64,000 nt of DNA from Pedomonas sp051304405 (lineage in GTDB: Bacteria > Pseudomonadota > Alphaproteobacteria > Sphingomonadales > Sphingomonadaceae): NCBI RefSeq assembly GCF_051304405.1, contig NZ_JBPPGG010000004.1, forward strand, positions 1 to 64,000, in the 5' to 3' direction. Each line of letters starts with the position of its first letter. The stretch's first letter is position 1. Below the pieces are notes generated by a model, which saw only the letters and a list, made by a program, of their open reading frames with translations, had not been told where the DNA came from and ran no database searches. Position numbers and translations under genes: made by a program. Of the stretch, positions 48,914 to 57,550 are shown one piece after another.

Positions 48914-49993
48914 TCACCCCGGCTGGCGGCTGAGCGATGGGCGCCCGTCACGCGCGGCGAGGCGGGCGCCGAGCCGCAGGCCCGGCACTTCGATCCAGCG
49001 GTAGCCGGCGTAGGAGAGCAGCAGCGTCAGGCCCGCTGCCAGGGGGATGAACATGGAGCGGTACTGGCTGGGGGTCAGCTCCAGGGCGTTGAAGACGAGC
49101 ATCAGTGCGAAAATCGCCACCGTGTGCAGGACAAAGGTGGAATAGGCCATGCGGCTCAGTTGCAGCAGCCCCGGGTGGGCGAGCACGCCCTTGACCAGGC
49201 TCATGCCCGGCTTGCGCGGCGCGTAGAGCGCGCCCAGCACGCCGAACCAGATCACCATCGCCGGCTTCAGCACCGCGACGGCCGTCACGATGATCGCCGC
49301 CAGCAGGCCCGGCATCAGCCAGCGCAGCCGGTCGCGCGAGAGGAAGAAGTAGGTGACGATGCCGACACCGAACAGCCAGAGGTGGTCCGGCAGGAAGGCG
49401 CTGCCTGCCCGCTCCTGAAGCAGCAGGACCGCGACGGCGACGAGCCCGAGCACGACCCAGCGGCGGCCGACGATCGCCGCGTAGAGCAGCGGGGCGATCA
49501 GGCAGAACTGCCATTCCAGCGAAATCCACCACCCCTGCGGGAGAAAGGCAAACTCCCCCTGCGGGACGAGCGCGGGCGGCACCAGCCCCTGCGCCAGGGC
49601 GAGATGGCTCAGCACATTGGGCCAGAACTGCGCCCGGGCCGCGGCGATGTTTTCCACCTGCGCGACGGCCCACTCCGACTCCGCGAAGGGGGAGCCGAGC
49701 ACGGCGGCCGCCTGCAAGCCAAGCGTCAGCGCCAGCACCGCGAGGGCGGCGAGGTAGACCGGAAAGAGCCGGAAGCCGCGCCGCAGGACGTAGGAGCCCC
49801 AGCTGTCCTCCTTGCGGTCGAGAAGCTGGAAGGCGGTGAAGCCGGACAGGAGAATGAACAGGTCGATGGCGTGGTTCGCCTCGAAAACCCACGGCACATG
49901 CATGCCGGTCGCCAACGCCAGATGGGCCGCCACCACCCACCACACACTCAGGCTGCGCAGCCCTTCCAGCTCATGGATTCTTCCCACCAACAC
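48914..49993 (-). CDS. acyltransferase 3 family membrane protein (OafA/NolL-like)
   Basis: 359 residues with about ten membrane helices. The family N terminus is RIHELEGLRSLSVWWVVAAH, where the His is the conserved catalytic-site residue, and FRLFPVYLAALAVLAL matches the R-x10 region after helix 2. These enzymes transfer acyl groups from CoA or carriers to polysaccharides or other extracellular glycans. Substrate unknown. The gene ends next to a REPIN-like repeat. Confidence 0.88.
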   Translation of the reverse strand: MLVGRIHELEGLRSLSVWWVVAAHLALATGMHVPWVFEANHAIDLFILLSGFTAFQLLDRKEDSWGSYVLRRGFRLFPVYLAALAVLALTLGLQAAAVLGSPFAESEWAVAQVENIAAARAQFWPNVLSHLALAQGLVPPALVPQGEFAFLPQGWWISLEWQFCLIAPLLYAAIVGRRWVVLGLVAVAVLLLQERAGSAFLPDHLWLFGVGIVTYFFLSRDRLRWLMPGLLAAIIVTAVAVLKPAMVIWFGVLGALYAPRKPGMSLVKGVLAHPGLLQLSRMAYSTFVLHTVAIFALMLVFNALELTPSQYRSMFIPLAAGLTLLLSYAGYRWIEVPGLRLGARLAARDGRPSLSRQPG

Positions 49994-50083
49994 AACTCCC
50001 CGAAGGTTTTAGCCAGGGAGCATTAAACCATCCGAAGCGTGGCAGGACAAGGAAACGGCCCGAACCCCCGGGCGCAAGACGAA

Positions 50084-50109
50084 CAAGGCCCGCCGGTTGG
50101 CGGGCCTTG
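50084..50109. terminator. terminator-like hairpin (M2 peptidase gene)
   Basis: Arms CAAGGCCCGCC and GGCGGGCCTTG around GGTT. The central stem and loop are the same as in the terminator after asd at 57551. On the minus strand it lies about 130 nt beyond the M2 peptidase stop, past the 33-bp repeats; TTGTTC follows. Confidence 0.6.
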
Positions 50110-50129
50110 CTCTGTCGGAACGTGCCGTT

Positions 50130-50251
50130 TCCGTGCGGCTTGCCAGCCGCGAAGTGACGGTCTCCGTGCGGCTTGCCAGCCGCGAAGTGACGGTCTCCGT
50201 GCGGCTTGCCAGCCGCAAAGTGACGGTCTTCGTGCGGCTTACCAGCCGCAC
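50130..50251. repeat. 33-bp tandem repeats, each with a hairpin
   Basis: Three full units (50130-50162, 50163-50195, 50196-50228) of TCCGTGCGGCTTGCCAGCCG extended by CGAAGTGACGGTC, and one partial divergent unit (50229-50251). Each carries GCGGCT / AGCCGC arms. The last unit overlaps the final codons and stop of the M2 peptidase gene, so that gene's C-terminal Cys-Gly-Trp is encoded in the repeat. There are no spacers, so it is not a CRISPR. Confidence 0.75.
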
Positions 50252-52074
50252 TGGCGTCCCTTGTTCTGCTGCTTCAGGTACGCCATCAGCGGCGCGAAGT
50301 AGTTCTGCATGGAGCGGGCGCTCATCTGGCTGGTGCCGGTGAAGGCCTTCAGCGCCTCCGGCCAGGGCTTGGACGCGCCCATGGTCAGCATCTCGTTGAG
50401 CTTCTCGCCCACCTGCTTGTTGCCATAGATGGAGCAGCGGTGGAGCGGCCCCTTCCAGCCCGCCATCTTGCACGCCGCCTCGTGGAACTGGAACTGGAGG
50501 ATGCGGGCCAGGAAGTAGCGCATGTAGGGCGTGTTGCCCGCCACGTGGAACTTCGCACCCGGGTCGAAATCCTCCTCGCTGCGCGGCTCGGGCGGCACGA
50601 TGCCCTGGTAGTCCTGCCGCAGCCTGGTCCAGGCGGCATTGTAGTTGGCCGGGGTGACCTCGCCCGAGAACACCTTCCAGCGCCACTTGTCCACCAGCAG
50701 GCCGAACGGCAGGAACGCCACCTTGTCCAGCGCCTGGGACATGAGCAGGCCCACGTCGCCCTTGGCGTCCGGCTCCTTGTCGAGGAGGCCCAGCTTCACC
50801 AGGTAGTCCGGCGTCACCGAGAGGGCGATGAAGTCGCCGATCGCCTCGTGGAAGCCGTCGTTCGCGCCGTTCATGTAGAGCAGCGGCTGCTGGTTGTAGG
50901 CGCGCTGGTAGAAGTTGTGACCCAGCTCGTGGTGGGCGGTGACGAAATCGTCGCCGTTCACCTTGGTGCACATCTTCACGCGCAGGTCTTCCTTGTTGTC
51001 CACGTTCCAGGCGCTGGCGTGGCACACCACCTCGCGATCGGCCGGCTTGACGATCATCGAGCGCTCCCAGAAGGTCTCGGGCAGCGGCGCAAAGCCGAGC
51101 GAGGTGAAAAAGCCCTCGGCGGTCTGCATGATCTTGACGGGCGAGTAGTCCCTGGCGACCAGCAGCTCGGTCAGGTCATAGCCCTTGTCCGCATTCGGCG
51201 GGGCCACCACCTCGTAGATGTTGCCCCACTCCTGCGCCCACATGTTGCCGAGCAGGTCGGCGCGGATCGGGCCGGTCTTGGGCTGCACGTCGTCGCCGTA
51301 CTTCTTGTTGAGCTCGGCGCGGACATAGCAGTGCAGCTGCTCGTAGAGCGGCTTCACGTCGGCCCACAGGCCGTCCACCATCTTCTCGAACTCTTCCGGC
51401 TTCATGTCGTAGCCGCTGCGCCACATGGCGCCGGTGTCCGCATAGCCCAGCTCGCGCGCGCCTTCGTTGGCGATCTCCACCAGGCGGGCGTAGTCCTGCC
51501 GCATCGGGCGGCCGACGTTGTTGTGCCAGCTGACCCACATTTCCTTCAGCTTGGCCGGATCGCGGACAAGGCCCATCTGCTCCTCGATGTCGGAACCGGA
51601 GATTTCCTTGCCGTCGAGGGTGCCGCGCCCCTTGCCGTAGGTGGATTGCAGGCGGGTGGCGATCTCGCTCAGCTCTTGCGCCGCGCCCGGCCGGTCGGGG
51701 GCGGCGAGGGTGAGGCCCTGCTTCAGGATTTCCAGCTTGCGGCGGGTGTCGTAGTCCAGCGACAGGGCGTTGTAGCGGGCCGCCTGCTTGGCGTACTTCA
51801 CGCCCAGCTCGGTCAGTTCCGCGCCGGATCTGGCGGCCAGCCAGTCGGAATCGAAGTTGATGTAGGTGGCGTTCAGCCAGGCGATGCGCCCGGCGTATTC
51901 GCTGAGATCGCCCAGCACCTTCTCGGCCTCGGCGACGAAGGCCCGGGCCTCCTCGGCGGTGGGCGCGCTGGCGGCCGGGGCCGCCTCGGCCTGGGTCTGC
52001 TGCGCCATCGCCTGGCCTGCGGCCATCGTCGGCAGGCTGAGCGCCAGGGCGATTGCAGTTGCGGTTCTGCGCAT
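50239..52074 (-). CDS. M2-family (ACE-like) peptidase
   Basis: 611 residues with a signal peptide (RTATAIALALSLPTMAAGQA). The zinc motif is TAHHELGHNFYQRAYNQQPL near residue 378, and the third ligand Glu lies in DGFHEAIGDFIALS about 30 residues later. Length and architecture match bacterial M2 peptidyl-dipeptidases (AnCE/ACE-like), which remove dipeptides from peptide C termini. Likely periplasmic. Downstream 33-bp repeats overlap its 3' end. The ATG at 52074 gives a proper signal sequence. Confidence 0.9.
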   Translation of the reverse strand: MRRTATAIALALSLPTMAAGQAMAQQTQAEAAPAASAPTAEEARAFVAEAEKVLGDLSEYAGRIAWLNATYINFDSDWLAARSGAELTELGVKYAKQAARYNALSLDYDTRRKLEILKQGLTLAAPDRPGAAQELSEIATRLQSTYGKGRGTLDGKEISGSDIEEQMGLVRDPAKLKEMWVSWHNNVGRPMRQDYARLVEIANEGARELGYADTGAMWRSGYDMKPEEFEKMVDGLWADVKPLYEQLHCYVRAELNKKYGDDVQPKTGPIRADLLGNMWAQEWGNIYEVVAPPNADKGYDLTELLVARDYSPVKIMQTAEGFFTSLGFAPLPETFWERSMIVKPADREVVCHASAWNVDNKEDLRVKMCTKVNGDDFVTAHHELGHNFYQRAYNQQPLLYMNGANDGFHEAIGDFIALSVTPDYLVKLGLLDKEPDAKGDVGLLMSQALDKVAFLPFGLLVDKWRWKVFSGEVTPANYNAAWTRLRQDYQGIVPPEPRSEEDFDPGAKFHVAGNTPYMRYFLARILQFQFHEAACKMAGWKGPLHRCSIYGNKQVGEKLNEMLTMGASKPWPEALKAFTGTSQMSARSMQNYFAPLMAYLKQQNKGRQCGW

Positions 52075-52284
52075 GGGTCTGTCCCCCAATATCGGTTCAG
52101 TATGGGGCGCAGAAAACTCCGTTTCGCCGTCAGCGTCAACGGCGCAGCCCGCGCAAAAGCGCAATTCCCGGGGGGTGCCGGGGCGCTGCCCTATGCCGCG
52201 TTGGCGCAGGGGCGCCCGGCATGGCATGAAGGGAGAAGACCCCAGGGGACAAGATCCCAGACCGGCCAAGGAGGCTGTTGTTCC

Positions 52285-52755
52285 ATGTCGGCATCCATTC
52301 CCGCCCGTCCCGCGCCCCAGGCGCTCAGCCCCGAGGATCAGCGGGCCCGCGCGCAGATCGATGACGCGCTGATCGAACGGCTGGTGCGCGGCTTCTACGA
52401 CAAGGTGCGCGCCGATGATCTCATCGGCCCGGTGTTCGCGGAGCGCATCAGCGACTGGGAGCCCCACCTCCAGAAGATGTTCGCCTTCTGGTCGTCGGTG
52501 GCGCTGGGCACGGGCCGCTACGAGGGCAACCCGATGGGGGCACACCTGCCCCTGCCGGTGGAGCGCGCCCACTTCGACCGCTGGCTGGCCCTGTTCGAGG
52601 AGACGGCGCACGCGGTCTGCCCGCCCGAGGTGGCGGAATACTTCATCGCCCGCGCCTGGCGCATCGCCGCCAGCTTCGAGATGGGCATCCATGCGCGCCG
52701 GGGCGAGATCGTGCCCACCCGCCAGCGGCCCTGGACGCCCGGCCAGAGCCGGTGA
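52285..52755 (+). CDS. group III truncated hemoglobin
   Basis: 156 residues. The globin signature of trHbIII is FWSSVALGTGRYEGNPMGAH followed by the proximal His in VERAHFDRWLALFEE. An N-terminal extension of about 30 residues is Ala/Pro-rich. GAGGCTGTTGTTCC precedes the ATG. These heme proteins bind oxygen or nitric oxide and occur in many proteobacteria. It is divergent from the M2 peptidase gene and convergent with the Anbu gene. Confidence 0.85.
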   Translation: MSASIPARPAPQALSPEDQRARAQIDDALIERLVRGFYDKVRADDLIGPVFAERISDWEPHLQKMFAFWSSVALGTGRYEGNPMGAHLPLPVERAHFDRWLALFEETAHAVCPPEVAEYFIARAWRIAASFEMGIHARRGEIVPTRQRPWTPGQSR

Positions 52756-52777
52756 GCGGCCGAGGGCGGCGCACGCC

Positions 52778-53821
52778 CTAGCTTGAGGTGGGCACGCCCT
52801 TCTCGGACGGCGGCCGGGAGGGCGGCTGGCGGCGATCCGTCGAGCCGTCCCCGCCCTGGGTGTCCGCCGCCGCGCCCGCCGCGCCCGCGCCCAGCGCGGG
52901 ATCGGGCATTCTGTCATTGCCGTCAGCGGTCTCCGGCCGGCCGCGCCGCTCGATGCCCGGGGCATCGGGCGGATCGCTGGCGCGGCGGTTTCGCGATGAC
53001 TGCGGATGGCGGCGCATGGCGGCCAGCTCCTCGGGCGAGAGCGGCGGGTCGTCCCAGCGGCGGCGCAGGGCCTGGGGCGAGTGGGCCGGCCAGTCCGGCG
53101 AGGGAATGGAGCGGTAGGCCTCGCGCAGCGCCTCGGCCCAGCGCTGGCGCAGCATGGTGTAGTAGGGATCGTGCTCGTGCAGGCGCTGGCGGTAGCCCAC
53201 CTGGAGGCTGTCGCGCTTGTAGACGAGCACGTCGATCGGCATCCCGACCGTGAGATTGGAGCGGATGGTGGCGTCCATCGACAGCAGGCACAGCTTGACG
53301 CCATCCATGAGCGGCGTCTCGAAGGTGGCGTTGCGGTCGAGCACGGGCTTGCCGTACTTGGTCTCGCCGATCTGCATGAAGGGGGTGTCGGCCGTCGCCT
53401 GGATGAAGTTCCCGGCCGAGTAAATGTGGATGAGCTTCATCGGCCCGCCCTCCACCTGCCCGGCGAGGATGACCGAAATATCGAAGTGCACATGCTGCTC
53501 GCGCAGCGCCTCGCCATCGTATTCGTGCACCCGGCGGATGGCCGCGCCGACAAGCTGGGCCGCCTTCAGGATGGACGAGACGGTGTAGATCGTCTCGGTG
53601 CGGTGGGTGTCGGGATCTTCCAGCCCGTCCTCGATGAGGCTCATGACATGCTGGGTCACGGCCAGGTTGCCCGAGGTCATGGCGACGATGACCCGCTCCC
53701 CCGGCCGCTCGAACACGTGCATCTTGTTGTAGACGGCGATGTTGTCCACGCCCGCGCTGGTGCGGGTATCGGAGACCAGCACCAGCCCTTCCCGTAGGAA
53801 CAGCCCTACGCAATAGGTCAT
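52778..53821 (-). CDS. Anbu-type proteasome-like peptidase with disordered tail
   Basis: 347 residues. The core (about 1-240) is the Anbu/COG3484 proteasome homologue: MTYCVGLFLREGLVLVSDTR at the N terminus (Thr2 becomes the nucleophile after Met removal), IAVYNKMHVFERPGERVIVA and SVILAGQVEGGPMKLIHIYS. Anbu is usually about 240-250 residues; here a C-terminal tail of about 100 residues is Arg/Pro/Asp-rich and disordered. The usual partners (transglutaminase-like, circularly permuted ATP-grasp, alpha-E proteins) are not in this neighbourhood. ATG at 53821 is the family start. Confidence 0.85.
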   Translation of the reverse strand: MTYCVGLFLREGLVLVSDTRTSAGVDNIAVYNKMHVFERPGERVIVAMTSGNLAVTQHVMSLIEDGLEDPDTHRTETIYTVSSILKAAQLVGAAIRRVHEYDGEALREQHVHFDISVILAGQVEGGPMKLIHIYSAGNFIQATADTPFMQIGETKYGKPVLDRNATFETPLMDGVKLCLLSMDATIRSNLTVGMPIDVLVYKRDSLQVGYRQRLHEHDPYYTMLRQRWAEALREAYRSIPSPDWPAHSPQALRRRWDDPPLSPEELAAMRRHPQSSRNRRASDPPDAPGIERRGRPETADGNDRMPDPALGAGAAGAAADTQGGDGSTDRRQPPSRPPSEKGVPTSS

Positions 53822-53933
53822 GTCCGCCTTCTCCCTCCGCCGGGGAACCTCTGTTGCAGGGGAAAACGCCCGACGGGGGAAAAACGGCGAAGCCGGATGC
53901 GCCAAAATGCGGTCAGGCTCGCGCCAACCCGCG

Positions 53934-54674
53934 CTACTGGCTGAGGAAATCGGCGATCGCCGCGCCGAATTCCGGCTTGGTGATGGCGCTCATGTGGTCG
54001 CCCGGCACCTCGGCGAAGCGCGCGCCGGGAATGTATCCGGCCAGATCTGCGGCGGAGCCGTTGTCGTCATCGTCCCGGCCGGCGAGCACCAGCACCGGCA
54101 GGTCAAGCGTTGCCAGCGTCTCGGGCGGGGTGTCCACATGGCTTTGCAGCACGTGGATTGCCGCCTCCGGGTTGGTGCCGGTGGACTTGAGAAACCGGGC
54201 GACGCGCCCTTCCGGGGTGAGGGGGCGGGCGGTGTCGCGGTTGCGGATGGTCTCGACGAACCAGCGGATGCGCGGGCCCGCATCGGTGATGCCCGCCGCG
54301 CCCATGCCCGCCAGGATCAGCCGCCGGGGCGCGAGGCCATGGGCGACGACCCCGCGCAGCACGGTGCGGCTGCCAAGCGAATAGCCGACGAGGTCATAGT
54401 CCGTGAGCCCCAGTTGCCCGATGATCTCCGCCAGATCCCGCGCCAGCACGTCCTTGGGGTAAGCGGCGGCGTCGGTCGGCACGTCGGAGTCGCCGTGGGC
54501 GCGCAGGTCCGGCAGGATCACCTGAAAGCCGCGCTCCACCAGCAGCGCGGCGGTGCCGTAGTCCTCCCAGTTCACCTTGCCCGAGGAGAGGAAGCCGTGA
54601 ACCAGGATCACGGGACGGCCTGCGCCCAGAACCTTGACCGCAAGCTCAACACTATCGAAGCTCTTGATACGCAT
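53934..54674 (-). CDS. alpha/beta hydrolase
   Basis: 246 residues. The nucleophile elbow GYSLGSRTVLRG contains Ser at the expected position; oxyanion region LVHGFLSSGKVNWED and LVLAGRDDDDNGSA, then the His in VPGDHMSAITKPEFG complete the triad. ATG at 54674 (MRIKSFDSVELAVKVLG) is preferred, because the longer frame lacks a ribosome site and adds unrelated residues. Substrate unknown. Divergent from the sodC gene. Confidence 0.85.
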   Translation of the reverse strand: MRIKSFDSVELAVKVLGAGRPVILVHGFLSSGKVNWEDYGTAALLVERGFQVILPDLRAHGDSDVPTDAAAYPKDVLARDLAEIIGQLGLTDYDLVGYSLGSRTVLRGVVAHGLAPRRLILAGMGAAGITDAGPRIRWFVETIRNRDTARPLTPEGRVARFLKSTGTNPEAAIHVLQSHVDTPPETLATLDLPVLVLAGRDDDDNGSAADLAGYIPGARFAEVPGDHMSAITKPEFGAAIADFLSQ

Positions 54675-54875
54675 GCCGAACCTATATCGCTGGCGGGAGG
54701 GGCCTCCCGCAGGGTGCAACAACCAGGGACGCGGGACCAGACCCGCGCGACCGGAGACGCGAGGCGGCCTCGCCCGTTTTTCGTCCAGTGGCAATACAAT
54801 GCCTGTTGAACTATGCAACCTTTGAACAATTTCCATACGGACCCGGCCCTTGTGCCGTCAGGAGGGAGATCACTC

Positions 54876-55403
54876 ATGCACAATCGAACCGTTTTCGCGC
54901 TCGCCGTGATGACCGCCACCGCCATCAGCGGCGCCGCCCTCGCCAAGGGGGAGCGCGCCACGGCCGAGCTGAGGAACCTGGCAGGAGAGGTGGTGGGGAC
55001 GGCCGAGCTGACCCAGCAGGGCGATGACGTGGTGGTGAAGGGCACCGTCAAGGGCCTGCCCGCCGGTGTTCATGCCTTCCACATTCACGAGACCGGCAAG
55101 TGCGAGCCGCCGTTCACCTCGGCCGGCGGCCACTACAACCCGCACAAGAAGGCGCATGGGCACGAGAACCCGCAGGGCGCGCACGTGGGCGATCTGATGA
55201 ACATCGAGGTCAAGGGCGAGGGGGCGGAGACCGCCTTCGAGCAGACGGTCAAGGCCGTGCGTCTCCAGGCCGAGGAAGGGCCTGCCATTCTGGATGCCGA
55301 TGGCGCGGCCCTGGTGTTCCACGCCGACGCGGACGACTACAAGTCCGATCCGGCGGGCAACGCGGGCGGCCGCCTGGTCTGCGGCGTGATCGAGGTGAAG
55401 TGA
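54876..55403 (+). CDS. sodC: exported Cu/Zn superoxide dismutase
   Basis: 175 residues with a signal peptide (HNRTVFALAVMTATAISGAA, cleavage after about residue 23). Copper and zinc ligands appear in order: HAFHIHETGKCEPP, TSAGGHYNPHKK, NPQGAHVGDLMNIEV, and DADGAALVFHADADDYKSDP. Two cysteines (GKCEPP and RLVCGVIE) form the conserved disulfide. It detoxifies superoxide in the periplasm. AGGAGGGAG precedes the ATG. Confidence 0.93.
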   Translation: MHNRTVFALAVMTATAISGAALAKGERATAELRNLAGEVVGTAELTQQGDDVVVKGTVKGLPAGVHAFHIHETGKCEPPFTSAGGHYNPHKKAHGHENPQGAHVGDLMNIEVKGEGAETAFEQTVKAVRLQAEEGPAILDADGAALVFHADADDYKSDPAGNAGGRLVCGVIEVK

Positions 55404-55416
55404 TTTTGGTTTTTTT

Positions 55417-55557
55417 GCAGGAGGGTCGCGGACCCTCCTGCACATCCCTTGTCCTTGCGGGCCTTGTCCTTGCGGGCCTTGTCCTTGCGGGGGCTTGCGC
55501 GTGACAAAGGGCGCGGCCCGAAAAACGAAAGGGAGCGCGAGGGTCCGAGACCCTCGC
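55417..55557. repeat. REPIN-like inverted pair with internal 15-bp repeats
   Basis: The left head is GCAGGAGGGTC-gcg-GACCCTCCTGC (55417-55441). The right head is GCGAGGGTC-cga-GACCCTCGC (55537-55557), with the forward flank GCGGCCCGAAAAACGAAAGG. Between them CCTTGTCCTTGCGGG is repeated three times in tandem (55447-55491). It fills most of the sodC-DUF454 gap. Confidence 0.7.
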
Positions 55558-55586
55558 AGAATTCAATCCATCCCCCGGGGGAAAAC

Positions 55587-55937
55587 TCACGCCGTCGGGC
55601 GGGTGGCGATCCATGTGCCGCCGATGAGCGCCACGGCGGTCGGGATGTAGGCGGCGGGCGGCTGGAGCAGGACAAAGCCGATGATCGCGCTGCCCGCGAA
55701 GGTGAGGAGCGCGGCGTATTTGCCCTTGCGGCTGATGGCGCCCCGCTCGCGCCAGGCGACGATATGGGGGCCGAGCCGCGGATGGTTCAGCAGCCAGCGT
55801 TCGATGCGCGGGTCGCCCTTGGCGAAGAAGTAGGCGGCGAGAATGACGAACGGCACCGTCGGCAGCAGGGGCAGCACCGCCCCGAACCCGGCAAGGACAA
55901 GGCTTGCATAGCCCAGGATGGCGTAGACGCGGCGCAT
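55587..55937 (-). CDS. DUF454/YbaN-family membrane protein
   Basis: 116 residues with three to four hydrophobic helices. The YbaN signature is GAVLPLLPTVPFVILAAYFF followed by AKGDPRIERWLLNHPRLGPH. Small inner-membrane proteins of this family are widely distributed and uncharacterised. It stands alone between REPIN-like repeats and the AAA ATPase locus. Confidence 0.85.
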   Translation of the reverse strand: MRRVYAILGYASLVLAGFGAVLPLLPTVPFVILAAYFFAKGDPRIERWLLNHPRLGPHIVAWRERGAISRKGKYAALLTFAGSAIIGFVLLQPPAAYIPTAVALIGGTWIATRPTA

Positions 55938-56214
55938 GGCGCGAGCCTACCAGAGCCATTCCCCGAAACCAAAGAAAAGCTGCGAGGTATTCGCAAAAAC
56001 GCCGGGGGGATGGGGGCTGGGAGACGGCCCCCTGTGCAGCGGGGAGATTGGTGAAAACCTTTTGATGATCGTTGTTTCCCATGTCAGGATGCGCGTTGCA
56101 CGGACAGAGAGACAGATCGGCCGAATTTCAGCAGCGAACCCAATGCGCTGTGTGGTGCCAATGCGGACGGACCAACCCTATGCTTGGCTGGCAGCGTCCG
56201 CAGAAAGTACCCCC
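55938..56214. other. intergenic stretch with a GC hairpin
   Basis: This stretch lies between DUF454 and the GTTAT array. It holds a hairpin with arms GGGGGC (56012-56017) and GCCCCC (56027-56032), possibly a degenerate REP-like copy. From about 56050 the base composition drops and becomes more AT-rich. No gene supported. Confidence 0.35.
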
Positions 56215-56288
56215 GTTATGTAGAGTTATTGGAGGTTATACACAGTTATACACGGTTATAGCGTTTTCTCTTTATAAGTTGGTATAAC
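56215..56288. repeat. GTTAT 10-bp direct-repeat array with DnaA-box-like units
   Basis: Five consecutive 10-bp units start at 56215, 56225, 56235, 56245 and 56255: GTTATGTAGA, GTTATTGGAG, GTTATACACA, GTTATACACG, GTTATAGCGT. The third contains TTATACACA, which matches the DnaA-box pattern TTWTNCACA. An inverted copy GGTATAAC sits at 56281-56288. Ten-base spacing keeps each unit on one DNA face, as in iterons or cooperative operators. It is directly upstream of the AAA ATPase start. Confidence 0.6.
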
Positions 56289-56314
56289 TGCATAAAGCGC
56301 TTCAAGGTTGGTAT

Positions 56315-57490
56315 GTGCCTATGGACCCCCTACGCAATCCATTCGCGCCGGGTGCCGGTTCGCGTCCTCCTGAACTCGCGGGGCGGGAGACGATCATAAG
56401 CGAAGCACGGACAGCACTGGGCCGTATTATCGCTGGCCGGAGCGCGCAATCTCAAATTCTGTTGGGACTGCGTGGAACCGGCAAAACCGTGTTGCTTAAC
56501 GAGATTGAGAACATCGCTGAGGACGAGGACTATCTAACGTCCTTGATCGAGGCACCGGAAGACAAAACGCTTGCGGAGCTGCTTTATCCGCAAATGCGGC
56601 AGGTGTTACGCAAGCTTTCCACGATTGAGGGTGCGCGGACGGCAGTGAATGCGGCCCTGTCGGCGCTTCGGAATTTCGCATCGGTTTTCAAGATATCGGT
56701 CGGTGAAATCGAGATCGGCGTTGAGCCAACGCCTGGCTATGCGGACAGCGGTGACCTCGAATTCGATGTGACCGAGATGTTTGAGTTGATTGGCAAGGCT
56801 GCGCGCACCGCAGGGCGGGGGTGGGCCTTGTTCATCGACGAAGTTCAATATCTAAAGGAAAAGGAATTGGCCGCGATTATTGTTGCGGTCCACCGCATCA
56901 ACCAGAAAAGCCTGCCCGTTGTCGTTTTCGCTGCGGGTTTGCCTCAGATGGCGCAACTCTCGGGCGACACGAAATCCTACTCTGAACGTCTTTTCACCTA
57001 TCCCAGCGTTGGCGCTCTGGATGCGGTGGCTGCCAGGGATGCCATTCGTAACCCGCTTCACAAGGAAGATGTGGAGATCACGGACGAAGCGCTTGCTCGT
57101 ATCGTAGAGAAAACCGAAGGCTATCCCTTCTTCATTCAGGAATGGGGGCATCATGCCTGGAACGTGGCGGAGAAAAGCCCCATTACCCTGGAAGACGTCG
57201 AGAGAGCCTCTGTGCGCGCTTTGGAGCGGCTCGACAGGGGCTTCTTCAAGGTGCGGATGGATCGTCTCACCAACGCCGAAATCTTGTATGTCAATGGCAT
57301 GGCCCGCTTGGGGCGCGGACCTTACAAATCAACAGATGTTGCCAATATGCTCGGGAAAAAGCCGACGTCCCTTGGTCCAACCCGCGCAAGTATCATACAG
57401 AAAGGCATGATATACAGCCCGAGCTACGGCACCGTGGATTTTACCGTGCCTCTTTTTGATGATTTTCTGAGACGGCGATCCGGCTTCTGA
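56315..57490 (+). CDS. ORC/Cdc6-like AAA ATPase
   Basis: 391 residues. The N terminus resembles MDPLRNPFAPGAGSRPPELA-type ORC/Cdc6-like bacterial ATPases; Walker A is LLGLRGTGKTVLLNEI near residue 50, Walker B ALFIDEVQYLKEKEL near 170, and sensor-1-like VVVFAAGLPQMAQLSG follows. The C-terminal part (about 290-385) looks like a winged helix (KSTDVANMLGKKPTSLGPTR). Start GTG 56315 follows AAGG; an ATG two codons on is possible. Less GC-rich than neighbours. Role unknown; it could be an integrated-element replication or regulatory ATPase. Confidence 0.75.
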   Translation: MPMDPLRNPFAPGAGSRPPELAGRETIISEARTALGRIIAGRSAQSQILLGLRGTGKTVLLNEIENIAEDEDYLTSLIEAPEDKTLAELLYPQMRQVLRKLSTIEGARTAVNAALSALRNFASVFKISVGEIEIGVEPTPGYADSGDLEFDVTEMFELIGKAARTAGRGWALFIDEVQYLKEKELAAIIVAVHRINQKSLPVVVFAAGLPQMAQLSGDTKSYSERLFTYPSVGALDAVAARDAIRNPLHKEDVEITDEALARIVEKTEGYPFFIQEWGHHAWNVAEKSPITLEDVERASVRALERLDRGFFKVRMDRLTNAEILYVNGMARLGRGPYKSTDVANMLGKKPTSLGPTRASIIQKGMIYSPSYGTVDFTVPLFDDFLRRRSGF

Positions 57491-57550
57491 TTGCGGCTTG
57501 TCCTGCCTTGATCGAACTTCAAGGCGTTTTAACACGCTTCCTTAAACTAA

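Noticed and set aside
50130..50251. CRISPR array at the 33-bp repeats
   Set aside because: Repeats are directly adjacent with no unique spacers, and no cas genes are near.
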